Assembly (NCBI GenBank): GCA_963693315.1
Contig: OY856187.1
Span: 386,239,263 to 386,303,262, forward strand
Direction: 5' to 3'
Origin: Diogma glabrata
Taxonomy: Eukaryota; Arthropoda; Insecta; Diptera; Cylindrotomidae
Length of the DNA: 64,000 nt
Part shown: piece by piece, positions 11,600 to 22,719 of the stretch
Layout of the letters: every line of letters starts with the position of its first letter
How positions within the stretch are numbered: the first letter of the stretch is position 1
Translations under genes and position numbers: made by a program
The notes under the pieces: model-generated
Told to the model about the DNA's origin: nothing
Databases searched by the model: none
Seen by the model: the letters and a program-made list of their open reading frames with translations, nothing else

Positions 11600-12300
11600 C
11601 AAGTTCAAAGATATTACCAGAAAAGTCAATCACGGAAGCCATTACAATATCAGATGATGAAAAATCAAATAAATCAACAAATGGAACAATTGAGAAAGGA
11701 AGAGAATCTTCGGAGTATTTATCAAAACTGAAAGGATTGAATGAATCTTTACTGAAATGGATCACAAAACATATTAATGAAAATCCATTATGTATATTAA
11801 CTCCGATATTTAAAGATTACGATAGTCATTTAAAAAACATAAATGAAAATAATAAAGAAGAATCGACAACTACAACGAGTTCCAGTTTTCCATCAAGCGG
11901 TTCTGCTCCTGCTTTTAATTGGGAAAGCAAACTGAGTAAACGTGGGTTCGCACCAACCAACACAACTGGATTTTCTTTTGGTACAACTAAACTTACAGAC
12001 TCTTCTATACTCAACAAAACTGATGACAAGAACAAAAATAAAATGGTTGATATATTTAAGTAAACATCAAAGGAAGCTGGTGAATTTGTTTTTACTCCAC
12101 AAAAAGCGTTTACATTTGCGAATGTTCAACCGTTTTATGAGGGTAGGTACATTAAACAAATTAATAACAATTTGAAATATAATTATTGTTATTTTAGGTT
12201 GTAGCAGCTTTAGGGTAACCAGATATTTCAAATCAGGAAAGAGTATAGAAACTGAAATAGTACCTTATAATCAGTTACGCCATATGGAAACATACTAGAA
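11600..12300 (+). pseudogene. Nup50-like nucleoporin fragment
   Basis: The frame ending at 12063 contains LKGLNESLLKWITKHINENP followed by LCILTPIFKDYDSHLKNI, the conserved block of Nup50, where vertebrate proteins have a W-I-x-K-H-V-x-x-N-P-L-C-x-L-T-P-I-F-K-D-Y pattern. TGFSFG follows, a typical FG-type motif. Nup50 is a nuclear-basket protein that binds importin-alpha and Ran. The frame stops at 12061, but the same frame then continues with GEFVFTPQKAFTFANVQPFYEG up to a plausible intron (GTAGGTAC..TTTTAG, 12143-12197). The importin-alpha N-terminus and Ran-binding domain are not seen. The presence of an intron argues against a processed retrocopy. The 11443-11600 lead-in looks repeat-derived (duplicated TCATGGAATTTT-like phrases). 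Probably a decayed gene duplicate, or possibly exons of a diverged gene. Confidence 0.6.
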
Positions 12301-12639
12301 GAGGTCGACTTAATTTTATATTAAAAATCAAACAGTTGAGTTTTAAATTTTAAATCTTTATTTCAATAATATTGGTTACATTTATTAAAATTAAAATAAT
12401 TTCTTTTTGTTTATCACATTACAGAAAATTCGTACTCTGTATTAAAAATATATTAAATAAAAAATAAAATAAAATTGGAAATTAAGATTATAATTGCGTT
12501 TTAAAAATAATTAAAGGTATTTTTCACTGCTGGCACTTATTGCTAGCAATTTGATCTCTGATTTGATTGCTTCCTTAAATTCACTGCAAGAAATTTTTAT
12601 ATTATTCTTGATCATCCTAACGTAAACATTATCATTTAC

Positions 12640-12860
12640 GCTATATACTATCTGGCAATTTCAGGTACAGAAGTAACCGATCCAGAGGTGTTAAGTAAAT
12701 ATAACGTAGATATTTTATCTAATATATGGCGAATTTGATGTTTAGCACTATCACCAATCCATGATTGAACTGAATGTTGCATTGTCTGGCATTTTTCACT
12801 ATCGTCTTCAACTGCAGTTATCGAATCACGCAATGCATTATCTTTTTCTAAATTATTCAC
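12640..12860 (-). other. Short unidentified minus-strand ORF
   Basis: A 70-codon frame encodes a hydrophilic peptide containing DSEKCQTMQHSVQSWIGD. It ends just before a TATAC-rich stretch, and upstream on the minus strand an AATTTAG could be a splice acceptor. I recognise no family and coding status is uncertain. Confidence 0.2.
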
Positions 12861-12869
12861 TTTAAAAAA

Positions 12870-13700
12870 ATGGCAGAATCTGAAATAATCGACAACGACA
12901 CCCGTTCTGCCTTCTCACCACAAAGAACCAACGAACCGTCTGGATCCGACTTCCACAAATTTACCTGACTAGACCTTGACTCCAATATTTACTGTTAACA
13001 TTGAATATAATATTTAAAATCCAGAATTGTTAAAAATAAAATTTAAACAAATTTATTATACAAAAATTTTTAATACATCACAAAAATCAAGAACTTTTAA
13101 AAAACTAATTTGTTTTTTTTTTAATATTTTTCACGATAAAAACATTTTTAATCTTAATGCTCGCCACAGAACTCCTTCAATGGTTGATTGATGAGTTTGA
13201 TCTGCAGCTAGAACCAATAAAAAAGACAGAAATTAAATAGAAAACAAACTTACCGGTTTCCTCCATTCTTTAATTTTGATTGATATATATTTAGTTAAAG
13301 TTTTAAATATAAATTCACAACTTCAAATACAAATCCACTAAATTCAAACCAAATCCACTAATTTTCGGCTTTTTCTAAACTAATCCTGGGATGTGAAATT
13401 GAAAAATACTTTGAATTTCGTACTTGCTTATATATCCATAAGATTTTAAACAACAAGAGTCCTCCATCCATATCTTATTGTATAAATTGATATTGATAAA
13501 AATTTATCTTTTCTTATTTTCACTTTTTGATTAGTATAAGAAATTATTAATGTAAATAGAAGCCTATAGAGCTTAATTACAGGAAATAAATTAAATAATA
13601 ATTCACAACTTTAAATTAAATATAAATTCACTTTAATCAACAAATTTAAGTAACTAATAGTATTTAACGTTAAAATGTTTGATATTTAGTTTTGAAAAAA
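12870..13700. other. No gene seen; AT-rich spacer
   Basis: No supported ORF, RNA gene or repeat structure. Short phrases such as CAAATCCACTAA recur at 13330-13370. Confidence 0.5.
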
Positions 13701-13724
13701 AACTTTTTTATTACAATATTTACA

Positions 13725-13835
13725 ATATTTTATTTATTTATTTATCTGTAATTAAGCTGCAACAGCTTATAATACATAATAATACATATTAAAATAAACA
13801 AAATTTGCTTCTAAAAAATTTAACAGCTTAATTGA
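13725..13835 (-). repeat. 3' end of a minus-strand retroposon
   Basis: On the minus strand the sequence reads AAGCTGTTGCAGCTTAATTA, then a run of AAATA repeats (TATTTATTTATTTAT on the plus strand at 13730-13745). This resembles the 3' UTR and A-rich tail of LINE insertions such as the one at 6671. No coding part remains. Confidence 0.45.
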
Positions 13836-13954
13836 AGGTTGAAAAATTAATTTCAAATGATTTTGCTGTCAAATTTATCTATAAAATTTTTGCTATAAAA
13901 AAGTATGTCAATGTGTATGTAATTTTTTGCTGTGCTTGTCACTCATGTTGAAAA

Positions 13955-14050
13955 CATCATTTTTTGTCTCAACAAGTTTTTCAGTAAAATTTACTGAAAA
14001 AACGTAATTTCAGTAAAATTGTATGTCATTTCCCATGTAAATGCGACTTT
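13955..14050. repeat. Possible terminal repeat, right member of an inverted pair
   Basis: Contains CAGTAAAATTTACTG, then CAGTAAAATTGTATGTCATT and CCCATGTAAATGC, the inverted counterpart of 131-260. See the left member for the alignment and its caveat. Confidence 0.35.
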
Positions 14051-15305
14051 ATACAAAAATAAGAAACCAAGTGGGAAAAAAAACTCATGGCAATTTGTAG
14101 ATTTTCTCAATTTTCTATTCTAACAAAACATAAAATAAACGAACAAAAGTGTTGAACATAAAGTTAAATCCTCTAACCATATTCAAAATTAACTATCAAC
14201 ATAAAAGATGTATACGACTTATTTAGCAGAAACTAAAAGTAATTTCATCTACGAATAGACGAATATAAGAATTTCCATTCGCAAGGACACAAATCATAAA
14301 AAAATATCAGAAGTTTATTACCCCAACGAAATAGGACACAAACAAAAATTTTAGTTATTCTTTGTTGTATTAACCTTTTCGATTTTTTATGTCATAGGTG
14401 GTATTTGACGTAAACACCACAAAAACACACCCACCTAAACAATAGGCAAAAGATAGCCTCAACATCCTATTGCTAAGATATAATTCTCTCTCCCAGGATT
14501 TATAGTAAAAAGTTTTTTGATCTATTTCTTTTGTACTCGTATTGCAAGAAAAAAATAAAATGTTCTTAAAGGTTTTACGACATTTTATATACAAGTTATT
14601 GTTTACGGAAATATGCGTGACCTGTAGATTATGAAATATTATTTAAGTTTGTGGAAAGTATTTGAAATATTGATATTTTTTTGATTTCTATGCAACAAGT
14701 TAGTTTATAGTGTCGTATAATTTATAATAGAATTATAATTTTTTCTTGAAAAGTTTTGAGCTATGGAAAACAAAAGCCCAAAAATAAATTACTTGGCATT
14801 TAAAATGGAATAGGCTATTGTTTTGGAACGTAGACTGTACGCAATTAACAGACGCCCGAATAGAGTTTGGTCCTGAATTTCATTTGTAAGTAAAATTCAA
14901 TCTGATCAATGAAGCCTGGTTCCTGTATTGTTATGCATTAATACATTGAAATTAAGACTTCGCTAAAGAAAAGCCACTTCTATATAGAAATAAATTTAAA
15001 ACCATCAGCAACAAACAACTTCAAAATGATTTTGGTAACCTACATGGCTGGTAAGCAAGTAAAAATATCGGGAGTTGTTTGGCTGCAAAATGGAACGTTA
15101 GTGGTAAAATCAAACTGATTTTTGCAATGAAAAGCAATTTTAGAAATTACACATACACGTATTAATTACAGAATTTTTTTGAATGTGAAAACTGATCTCA
15201 CCCTATTTTGAGGTAAACTTATCTAAAAAAATATGACATTTGTAAGGTGCAAAATAAAATTTTGATCAATTGATGCGGCAATGATTTAATTTAGAAACGT
15301 TTTAT
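14050..15305. other. No gene seen; AT-rich spacer
   Basis: The only long frame (14370-14594, minus) has no family resemblance. Nothing else is supported. Confidence 0.5.
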
Positions 15306-15307
15306 AT

Positions 15308-16336
15308 ATAAAAAAGTCGGACAAGCGCGAATAAAATTCGCTCGCCAAGGGTTCCGTGAATGTAAAAGAACACATTATCAAAAATAAATGACATAAAGTT
15401 ATGTTGTAAAGTCTTTATATCGCCAGACTATGGATGCATAACAGAATAAATGTTTAATCGTAAACGTCAATAGTAAATGTCAATCACATCTACATTGATC
15501 AAAAATGTTACTTGAGGTTAAATCTTATCCATAGCTGTTTATGTTAGCTAATGTGTTTTAATAGTCTAAATTGGGAATATTTGTTCTATAAATCAGCGTC
15601 GAAATATAGGGTGGTATACATACACTTAAAATAGCACTTTTTTTCATAAATAACTAAAAAACTATGCATTGCAGAATTCTAAAAAATATTGCAATGTTTC
15701 TTAAATTTGGTGCTCTTTCAAATGATACCCCACTCGCTTAAGTCAAAAAAAGTTTTTTTTTACCCTGCTTACACCCTTCCCCTAAACACACAGAAATATA
15801 ATTATTTGAGAGTTCGCTATAACTTTCGTTCAAAATATAGCAAATTTTCTATCTCTATGAATTTTTTCAATTTTTTCTGATAGTCAGTGTTGAAACGTAC
15901 GGGGGGGAACGGTCTGGAATTTGCACATTTTTTAAAATAACTCAAAAACGGTGTATCGGAAAATTCTAAAAAAAATTGCCAAGTTTCTGAAATTTGGAGC
16001 TCTTTCAAATGACACCCCACTCGCTTGGGTCAAAAAAGTTTTTTTTTACCTTTCCCCACCCCAATCCCTTAAAAACACAAAAATATAATTATTTGAGAGT
16101 TCGTCATATTTTTCGTTCAGAGTTTATCAAACTTCCTGTCTCTGTGAATTTGAAAACAAACGAACACAACTTTATTTATTTTTAAACCCGCCATCTTGTG
16201 CGGATAAGTTAGTTTTATAAGCACCTAAAATTTTAAGTTCATCGGATTAATGGTTCACGAGATAATCAAAATAATGTGAAAAACACGTTGTACTCTCACC
16301 AATAGTGTTCCGTATAAAAAACGGAACCCTAAAAAA
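15308..16336 (+). mobile_element. TTCCGT-family repeat, copy 2
   Basis: The left end is AAAAAAGTCGGACAAGCGCG with a small hairpin (GCGAATAAAATTCGC) and GGGTTCCGTG. The right end is TCTCACCAATAGTG followed by a terminal hairpin TTCCGT-ATAAAAA-ACGGAA and CCCTAAAAAA. The interior has two diverged tandem units of about 300 bp (around 15640 and 15930), each with TTTGG(T/A)GCTCTTTCAAATGA and CCCCACTCGCTT. Short terminal inverted motifs, internal tandem units and a 3' terminal hairpin are the architecture described for Helentron-associated non-autonomous elements. That class assignment is my inference. Confidence 0.75.
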
Positions 16337-16805
16337 TTCAAAAAAGTACACTAAAAAAAGGAAATTGAAATAAGGTTTACAACTATTATTATTCAAACAA
16401 AGAATTAATACTCGCAAAAAATTTTACCGTGATTGTTGCACACGGTTTGGCTTTTAACACCTTAATAAAAGTAACTTCAGCATTCCAATGTTTTAAATTA
16501 TTTAATAGCCATTTAATAGCTACAATATTGTGTGAGATCAAAAAAACCTCTAGGGTGTAGAATTGAGATCACTGGGTCAGCTCCTCAAAATTTTTCGAAA
16601 TACTCTAAATAGTCATTTTTGAATCATAAATTTTGTTCAACAAAAGCTAAAAAACTGATAAAACTTGATTTTTCTCAAAGACTTTAGCGCTTTTTTAAAG
16701 GCTGATCGTTGGATTTTTTTAAATTAATGTTAGACAACTAATTTAATTAGTAATATTAAAAATGAACTTTCCAGAAAATACGCTTAAATCAATGATTTCA
16801 ACGAA
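16336..16805. other. No gene seen; AT-rich spacer
   Basis: Low-complexity AT-rich sequence between two TTCCGT-family copies, with no ORF of interest. Confidence 0.5.
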
Positions 16806-18379
16806 AAAAGTCAGCAAGTGCGAATATAATTCGCTCACTGAGGGTTCCGTGTATATAATATTTGAGAAAACAGTTTTTGTTAGCATAGTTTCAGTTGGGT
16901 TGCATCTTACCCAAAGCTGTTTATGGTGGCTAAAGAAAGTTTGTAACCTGTTTATAAATTAATTTATATTGGAAAATATATCGTCGCTTTAATAATGAAA
17001 TGACGTATACGCAAAAGTATAGTTTCGAGATATTTGAGTTTAAAGTTTGATGTGCGCATGCATTTGCTTGGACGTTAATTTTTAATTTATTAATTCTTAC
17101 CCCCAGTCATAAAATAATTCGAAAATTTAAAAACGCCAATTCAAAGATGCCCTTATGGGAAATGCAGCGCACCTATTATATAAAAACAACGTATAAATAG
17201 CATACGTTGTTTCATTATTAAAGTGACGAATATTATCAATTGTTGTAGCTTCAACTGTTGTTGGCCCATGGATTTTTCTTTGTAAATTTTTTTGTAGAAA
17301 AAAGTTTTGAGGATTTTTATTGAAACCAACATTAAAGTCACCTATCACAATAGTTGGAGGAAAAAGTGTCGTCAAATTATTGCCAACGAGTGGATTGTTA
17401 ACACAGTTAGTGATTTGTCTGCTGAACATTGGGGCAGGATTTGAACTTCAGCTAGTTGAACATTCACAATGACTGCCAGCAGAGCTAAAATCGTAGTTTA
17501 ATAGTTCAACAATTTCAAAAATATTTGTAATTAGTGATCAACCTCACAAAGAATATATGCAACGCATCCATATTAAATAATAATCTATCGAATAGCAAAC
17601 AGGTATGTTTTCGCATAACTTTTCAACGTAACGCCTTTCGCCTGAAGTTGAGTTCATCTGACTTGTTAAACTTGTTTGATATAATCTGATCTTGTTTGTT
17701 CATTTCAATATTTGGTTTGACTCAATATTTTACTATAATACACATTTCTTACAGAGTAGCAAAATTTAACCTCTTCTACGATTATTTTACGGGAATAGTC
17801 CTTCACAAAAACACAATTTTAGGATTTTAATCAAATGAATCAAAAACGGTATTTTCAAAAACTACAAAAAAATTATTTTGGGCTAGAAAAAATTCACCAT
17901 GCATATGAAACCCCAGTTGACAAGGTCAAAAATAATTTGTTTTTAAAATTTTCACTCTCAACCCCCTCAAACTAACATTTGAAATGATGAGCCGACCGCT
18001 ATAGTTTTCATTCAATTTTTACAACATTGCCCATAACCACGATTTTTTTCAATTTTTTTCTTTTGTAATGGTCGAAGTTAAGGGGAGGGGGATAACAAAT
18101 TTTTGTTACATTTCTGAACATAGCTCAAAAACTGTGCTTTTGAAAATTACAAAAAGCATTGTTTTGGACTAGAAAAAAATTCACATTTCATATGACACTC
18201 GAAAAGGTCAAAAATAATTTGTTTTCAAAATTTCAACCCTGAACCCCCTCAAAATCAATCTTTACAACATTACCCATAACCTTGAATTTTTTCAAAAATG
18301 GGGCGGGGAGCAGAAAAACAAACACTCGTTTTTGGCAATATCTAAACAAAATAAACAATACAACTCTTTTAAAAACTTT
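16806..18379 (+). mobile_element. TTCCGT-family repeat, copy 3, left part
   Basis: The left end (AAAAAGTCAGCAAGTGCGAATA then GAGGGTTCCGTGTATATAAT) matches copy 1 closely, and so does the next 120 bp. The 280-bp internal units reappear at 17810-18340 (CATATGAAACCCCAGTTGAC, CAACCCCCTC). The copy stops at 18379 where the TTAA-flanked piggyBac begins, and the matching right part resumes at about 22740. An additional piece at 17105-17440 is not shared with copy 1. Confidence 0.7.
17105..17440 (-). pseudogene. Endonuclease-like (EEP) fragment
   Basis: The minus-strand frame 17127-17429 contains TIVIGDFNVGFN, the GDFN motif of the exonuclease-endonuclease-phosphatase fold, followed by TTVEATTIDNI, which resembles the T-x-x-T-x-I-D-x-I/V stretch before the last catalytic His in endonucleases of retrotransposons and some Helentrons. 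The SDH block is not recognisable. It is a fragment on the opposite strand to the repeat that contains it. Confidence 0.45.
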
Positions 18380-19025
18380 TTAACCCATTTCGATCCTCTG
18401 TTCGTTTCATCGAACAGTGAAATTCCTTTTTTTCTAAAAATTGTTTACATATGATAGTAATAGTTACGCATGGTGCCCTTAGTACGATAAGGTTCCTTGA
18501 TGTGTTGTGTATTCAACAAAGAAATTGTATGGTGACCCAATTCCCCCTTCCCACCACACCTCCTCTTCCAAAAAACCCTTTTTTTTAGACATATTTTTGA
18601 ATAATCATATAAAATACTAAACGAACAAAAATCAAAAAACTAATGATGACGAATTTGTGCCAATGGATGAGATTACTCATAAGAACGGTTTTCATATTTA
18701 TTGGAAACATTTAAATGCCTCCAGGTGTACGTTAAGTTAAGTGTTCGTTTCATCGAACACTGGCACGAACCTTATAATTTTGTACTAAAATTGGATTTCA
18801 TAATTTTTCTGACATTTTGGTTATTTGTTGGCACTATTTTGAAAAGAACAGACGTATTTTATTTCGTGCGATATTATTTTGTTAAAACCAAATACTTATA
18901 CAACAAAAACGGTTATAAGGACAGTTTTTATATATTACATTTGTTATAACGTTCATTCTTTACATCGAATGTTTATTATTTGTATATAGCATGTAGTTAT
19001 AATACCGCATCGAAAGCTGTTGAAA

Positions 19026-19928
19026 ATGCGTGAAGTAAGGAAAATTATTGAAAATCGGAACGACGGAGATGAAGAAGTTGATAATATTTCTTTAACTAAC
19101 AATCTTCCGCCTGATCGTGTTGAGGGATTACGCGATGAAGAAGATATTAATGATAATTTTATATTATTGAATCCTGATGTTAACAGTGATTTTCGGTGAT
19201 GTGGCCAGATGTGTTTATATTAAAACTTCAAGAAATATTGTTGAAAATACTGATGAAAATTAGTTCATCGTTGAAGAACCCCTACCTGGACCATCTAATC
19301 ATTGAGAACAACGACAAAAGAAAGTGAATATGATTATTAATTATTGACTTCTTTTAGTAAACCTAAATATGGTCAAGAAACCAAAAATAATAATTTCAGT
19401 ATAATTAGCACCCAGCTCAGCACCTTTAGCTGATATAAGAAACGAGCTCTGTGAAAATTGAAGGATTTATAATGAAAGATTAATAACATAAAGTAGAGTT
19501 TTCTACGCATCACGAGATGTTTTTGGCAATTATTTCACAAGTTATCATTGGCTATATTATTGCCTGACAAAAGAAGTGGTATTAATTGGTGTGGATCTCT
19601 GCGTTTAATTTTCTCATGGTCAATGCATGGAAGTTGCACTCTCTTATCGCAAAATATAAGACTAAAAAAACATTGAGTCAAATTGATTTCAATGTAATGG
19701 CCATAGGAAGCCTTTTATTGACAAACGAGAATATTTAGAATATAGATGGATAACCAGGAGTTTGAGACACCGCGTTATATACCAGAGATTTCTCAAGATC
19801 ACATTATTTGTCAACTAGAAAATATGCCTCGTAGGTGTCAACTAAAAAGGTGTGACAAACCCACAATTTTCATGTGTCGAAAATGCAATAAACATTTTTT
19901 TTTTGTAAATAAAGTAAGGCATGTTTAG
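19026..19928 (+). pseudogene. piggyBac transposase relic
   Basis: The N-terminal part starts at the ATG at 19026 and encodes an acidic stretch (ENRNDGDEEVDNISLTNNLP) of the kind that opens piggyBac transposases, then runs into stops after about 58 codons. The middle is mostly deleted. Near 19635-19730 a peptide WKLHSLIAKYKTKK, then IGSLLL, resembles the end of the catalytic domain. The 3' part at 19746-19928 encodes RCQLKRCDKPTIFMCRKCNK, the C-terminal cysteine-rich DNA-binding domain, with its last cysteines lost. The full protein is normally near 550-600 residues, so well over half is gone. Confidence 0.75.
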
Positions 19929-19989
19929 TTTAACTATAATAAATTATAAATTAATGTCTCTGAACATTTGAAGATACCATGCCAACTAG

Positions 19990-20345
19990 GTATTATAATT
20001 TTGTTTAAATAAATTAAGTTTCTTTAAGAAACTTATGAATGCTAACTTTAAATTTTTGAGGATTAAAGGTATCGAGGAAAACTCACGAAGATAAGGCATT
20101 CCAGAGATTAGAGTCTCAAATGTCAAAGTCACACTGAAAAACAACAATTCTGCACCTTTTTATTGGAACCGTAAAAGCAATTGTCCACAGTATTAGTTCT
20201 GGTGAAACGCGAGAAATTTGCTAGTTCAGGTAAAATTGATTTAATCTCAGAGGAAGTTTGTTCATCTATAATGTATTTGTAGAAAATTGTCAAATCAGCA
20301 TCATTTCGTCTGTGCGGCAAGGTATCAAGCTCATTAGTAAGAGAT
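19990..20345 (-). pseudogene. LINE RT C-terminal fragment
   Basis: The minus strand reads LPHRRNDADLTIFYKYIIDE, then RFTRTNTV, then after a stop SNLWNALSSxVFLDTFNPQK and FKVSIHKFL. This matches the tail of CR1/Jockey-group reverse transcriptases (RRN-x-A-x-L, then LWN-x-L, then F-K-x-x-I/V-x-x-F/Y-L). It is a fragment of about 110 residues inside the piggyBac shell, so it is probably a nested insertion. Confidence 0.6.
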
Positions 20346-20488
20346 TATCATGTTGATTGTTTTAAAAAATGTCACTCTTTCTAAATTTAATTTAAACTAA
20401 ATCATTAAATTTTTTTTTTTAAATAAATTTTTTCTACTTCAAGCTACGAAAATGTCATTTTAATATATAGTAAAACCTATGTGAAAGG

Positions 20489-20553
20489 GAAACTTTTTCT
20501 AGGCAGTGACTGAAAATGTTTTCAGTCACTAGGACTGAAAGTAAAAAAGTTTC
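20489..20553. repeat. Small perfect palindrome, 12 bp arms
   Basis: AGTGACTGAAAA at 20505 faces TTTTCAGTCACT ending at 20530 with a 2-nt loop. A second, outer pair (GAAACTTTTT / AAAAAAGTTTC) extends the hairpin. Confidence 0.7.
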
Positions 20554-20872
20554 GGTGGTCGCCTACAGGTGGTGGTTATTTAAAAGAATGAATAAATAAT
20601 TGAATATTTGAGATTGAATTTGATTTACTGTTTCTGTTGCTGTGTTTATTTCTGTCAATATCGCAGTATTTTGAAGGGATTGAATATTTTGAATATTTCG
20701 ATCGAATCGAATCGAAACTAATCATTATATCAATTGTGTGTAATTAATTAATTAAACTAATAATGAGTGTGTTTTTTTTTCTATATCGGAAAAATCGGAG
20801 CGATAAAATAAAATTTGTATCAGATATATCGTATAATTTTTTACTCTGATAATTAACTGTCAGATATAATAG

Positions 20873-20967
20873 TAGATTCTTGTATGAGCTTAGAATGAAG
20901 GCAATTCTTCACGAGGATGAATCATCCGAGTGAAGAATTGCCATCATCCTAAGCGAATACAAGATGC
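20873..20967. repeat. About 95 nt hairpin with 45 bp arms (MITE relic or miRNA-like)
   Basis: The arm at 20873-20918 (CTTGTATGAGCTTAGAATGA then GGCAATTCTTCAC) pairs with the arm ending at 20967 (GTGAAGAATTGCC then ATCATCCTAAGCGAATACAAG) with few mismatches and a very short loop. Size and pairing are like a miRNA precursor, but a snapback MITE is equally possible. Confidence 0.6.
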
Positions 20968-21453
20968 TATTTTATTCACGACTGTAAAATATTTCGTTTA
21001 ATTTCCAGTTTTCATGCAAAAATTTGTATCGCCATATTGAAATAAATACATCAAAGATAGCGAAAAACAAAACAAAGTTTGTTGTTTAATTTGCTACGAG
21101 AATATTTAATAAACTATAGAACTGTTAAAGAATTTTAATCAAATTCACTAGTTGTGGAATGAGCACAATTACAATGGAAGACAAACGCATGGAAAGCATA
21201 TATTCTATAGTAGTCGTGGATAAAATATATTCTCTGAGTTCTTCTTCTGAGTTCTTGAATAAAAAAAATTTATTATATAAATAAATAAATTTTATTAAAA
21301 AATTTATTTTTATTTGTTTTTAATTGAAACTTTACCTATTATTTTTTAAATTTATACTTTAAACGATGACTTCCAGTGGGTAAAAAAAATATCTGTAATA
21401 TCTGTAAAAGTATTTAGAGAAAATATATGAACTATTTCCATTATTCATATTGT

Positions 21454-21720
21454 CAAATTCATCTACTAAAAACTTACAAAACGACATATCTAAATTTGAC
21501 TGTGTAAAAAATAAACAAGATTGTATTTATATAATAGCTTTTTTACCAGTGTAAAATAATATTATTGTGTGTTCGCCTGTTATTATTCCATCTGTAGGCG
21601 AACACAATATAACACTAATTTACACTGGTAAAAATGCTATTATATAAATACAATCTTGTTTATTTTTCACACAGTCAAATTTAGATATGTCGTTTTGTAA
21701 GTTTTTAGTAGATGAATTTG
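21454..21720. repeat. Near-perfect 267 bp hairpin inside the piggyBac element
   Basis: Arms of about 125 bp (21454-21577 and 21596-21720) are inverted copies with only a handful of mismatches, around an 18-nt loop. The arms share CATCTACTAAAAACTTACAA, TAAATTTGACTGTGT and TTACCAGTGTAAA. This may be a snapback MITE nested in the piggyBac, and any transcript across it would form a long dsRNA. Confidence 0.8.
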
Positions 21721-22059
21721 TAAATATTATCATTTATATTTACAAGCGTAGAAAAAATGGCGTTTTCTATGCGTGGTAAAAACGTTTTTGCGTTCCTAAA
21801 CTTACTAACAAACCGTTCAATCACGCAAAAAGAGACGTTTTCACCACTTGTATAAAAATCTACTATTTTTTGTATGTAATTATATAGACTCAGTGCCAGC
21901 GTTCGATGAAACAAACAACAAACTTTTCCATTTTCCGGAAAAAACGTTAAAAGATTACTTGTTTTCTTTCTCAGATTTGAGCTTATGGACATCAAATTAC
22001 TTAAAAAAGTGTTTGGTTTTATCCTGGAAAATAGTTTCTACAACTCGATCCGAAATGGG

Positions 22060-22612
22060 TTAAAGTGCATAGTTTGAGCATAGGGGCACCCCAACATGCA
22101 GGAAAAATGAAAATTCTGCAAATCCGATGAAACTTTGAAATTAAATTGTTCAAGAACGGCTATAGATAATTAGTTCTTCGTTTGAAAAAAAATAATTTAT
22201 TGTTTTTATAATTAATTTTTAAATAAAAATATTAAAAAAACTTTTTTAAAGATGGTGCTAGGCTCGAAGATCAATTGGAATTTAATAAATTTTTTCTCTG
22301 AAAATATTTCTATCCTTTTTCTAAAATACATCATATTTACAAAGAGGTTTAAATTCTTGTTCTTCAATTGACCTTCAACCCTAGCGCCATCTTTAAAAAA
22401 GTTTTTTTAATATTTTTATTTAAAAATTAATTATAAAAACAATAAATTAATTTTTTTTCAAAGGACTAACTAATCATCTATCAAACAAAAAAAAGTTAAA
22501 TGAAATGGGTATAGATGTTCTTGAGCAATTTAATTTCAAAGTTACAGCGGATTGGCAGAATTTTCATTTTTCATGCATGTTGGGGTGCCTCCTACACTCA
22601 AATACTTTAAAA
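22060..22612. repeat. Palindromic MITE abutting the piggyBac right end
   Basis: The left arm begins TTAAAGTGCATAGTTTGAGC then GGCACCCCAACATGCA. The right arm, as reverse complement, begins TTTAAAGTATTTGAGTG then GGCACCCCAACATGCA. The inner arms share AAAGATGG(T/C)GCTAGG and TTTTATAATTAATTTTTAAA. Arms are about 200-240 bp around a 100 bp centre. The piggyBac TTAA coincides with the tip of this palindrome. Confidence 0.75.
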
Positions 22613-22719
22613 AAATTTTAAAAAAAGTTGTATATTTTATTTTGTCCATGCCAAGTTTTAGGAAAATCAAAAATGGTCAAGTTCAAATCTCGAGTTTTTC
22701 ACCTGCTCTGTAGATCACG

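Larger units (their letters stand above)
18384..22059 (+). mobile_element. piggyBac-family element with TTAA target duplications, non-functional
   Basis: TTAA lies at 18380-18383 and again at 22060-22063. The ends facing inward are CCCATTTCGATCC on the left and, as reverse complement, CCCATTTCGGATCG on the right, which match each other with one indel and start with CCC as piggyBac ends do. An inverted subterminal motif, GTTCGTTTCATCGAAC plus (A/G)CTGGCAC, occurs at 18739-18765 and, inverted, at 21889-21915. The related GTTCGTTTCATCGAAC hairpin also sits near the left tip at 18399. Inside are a broken transposase, a LINE tail and several hairpins. Confidence 0.85.

Noticed and set aside
21705..21995. 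96-codon minus-strand frame as a gene
   Set aside because: It overlaps the hairpin arm and the piggyBac subterminal region and shows no family motif.
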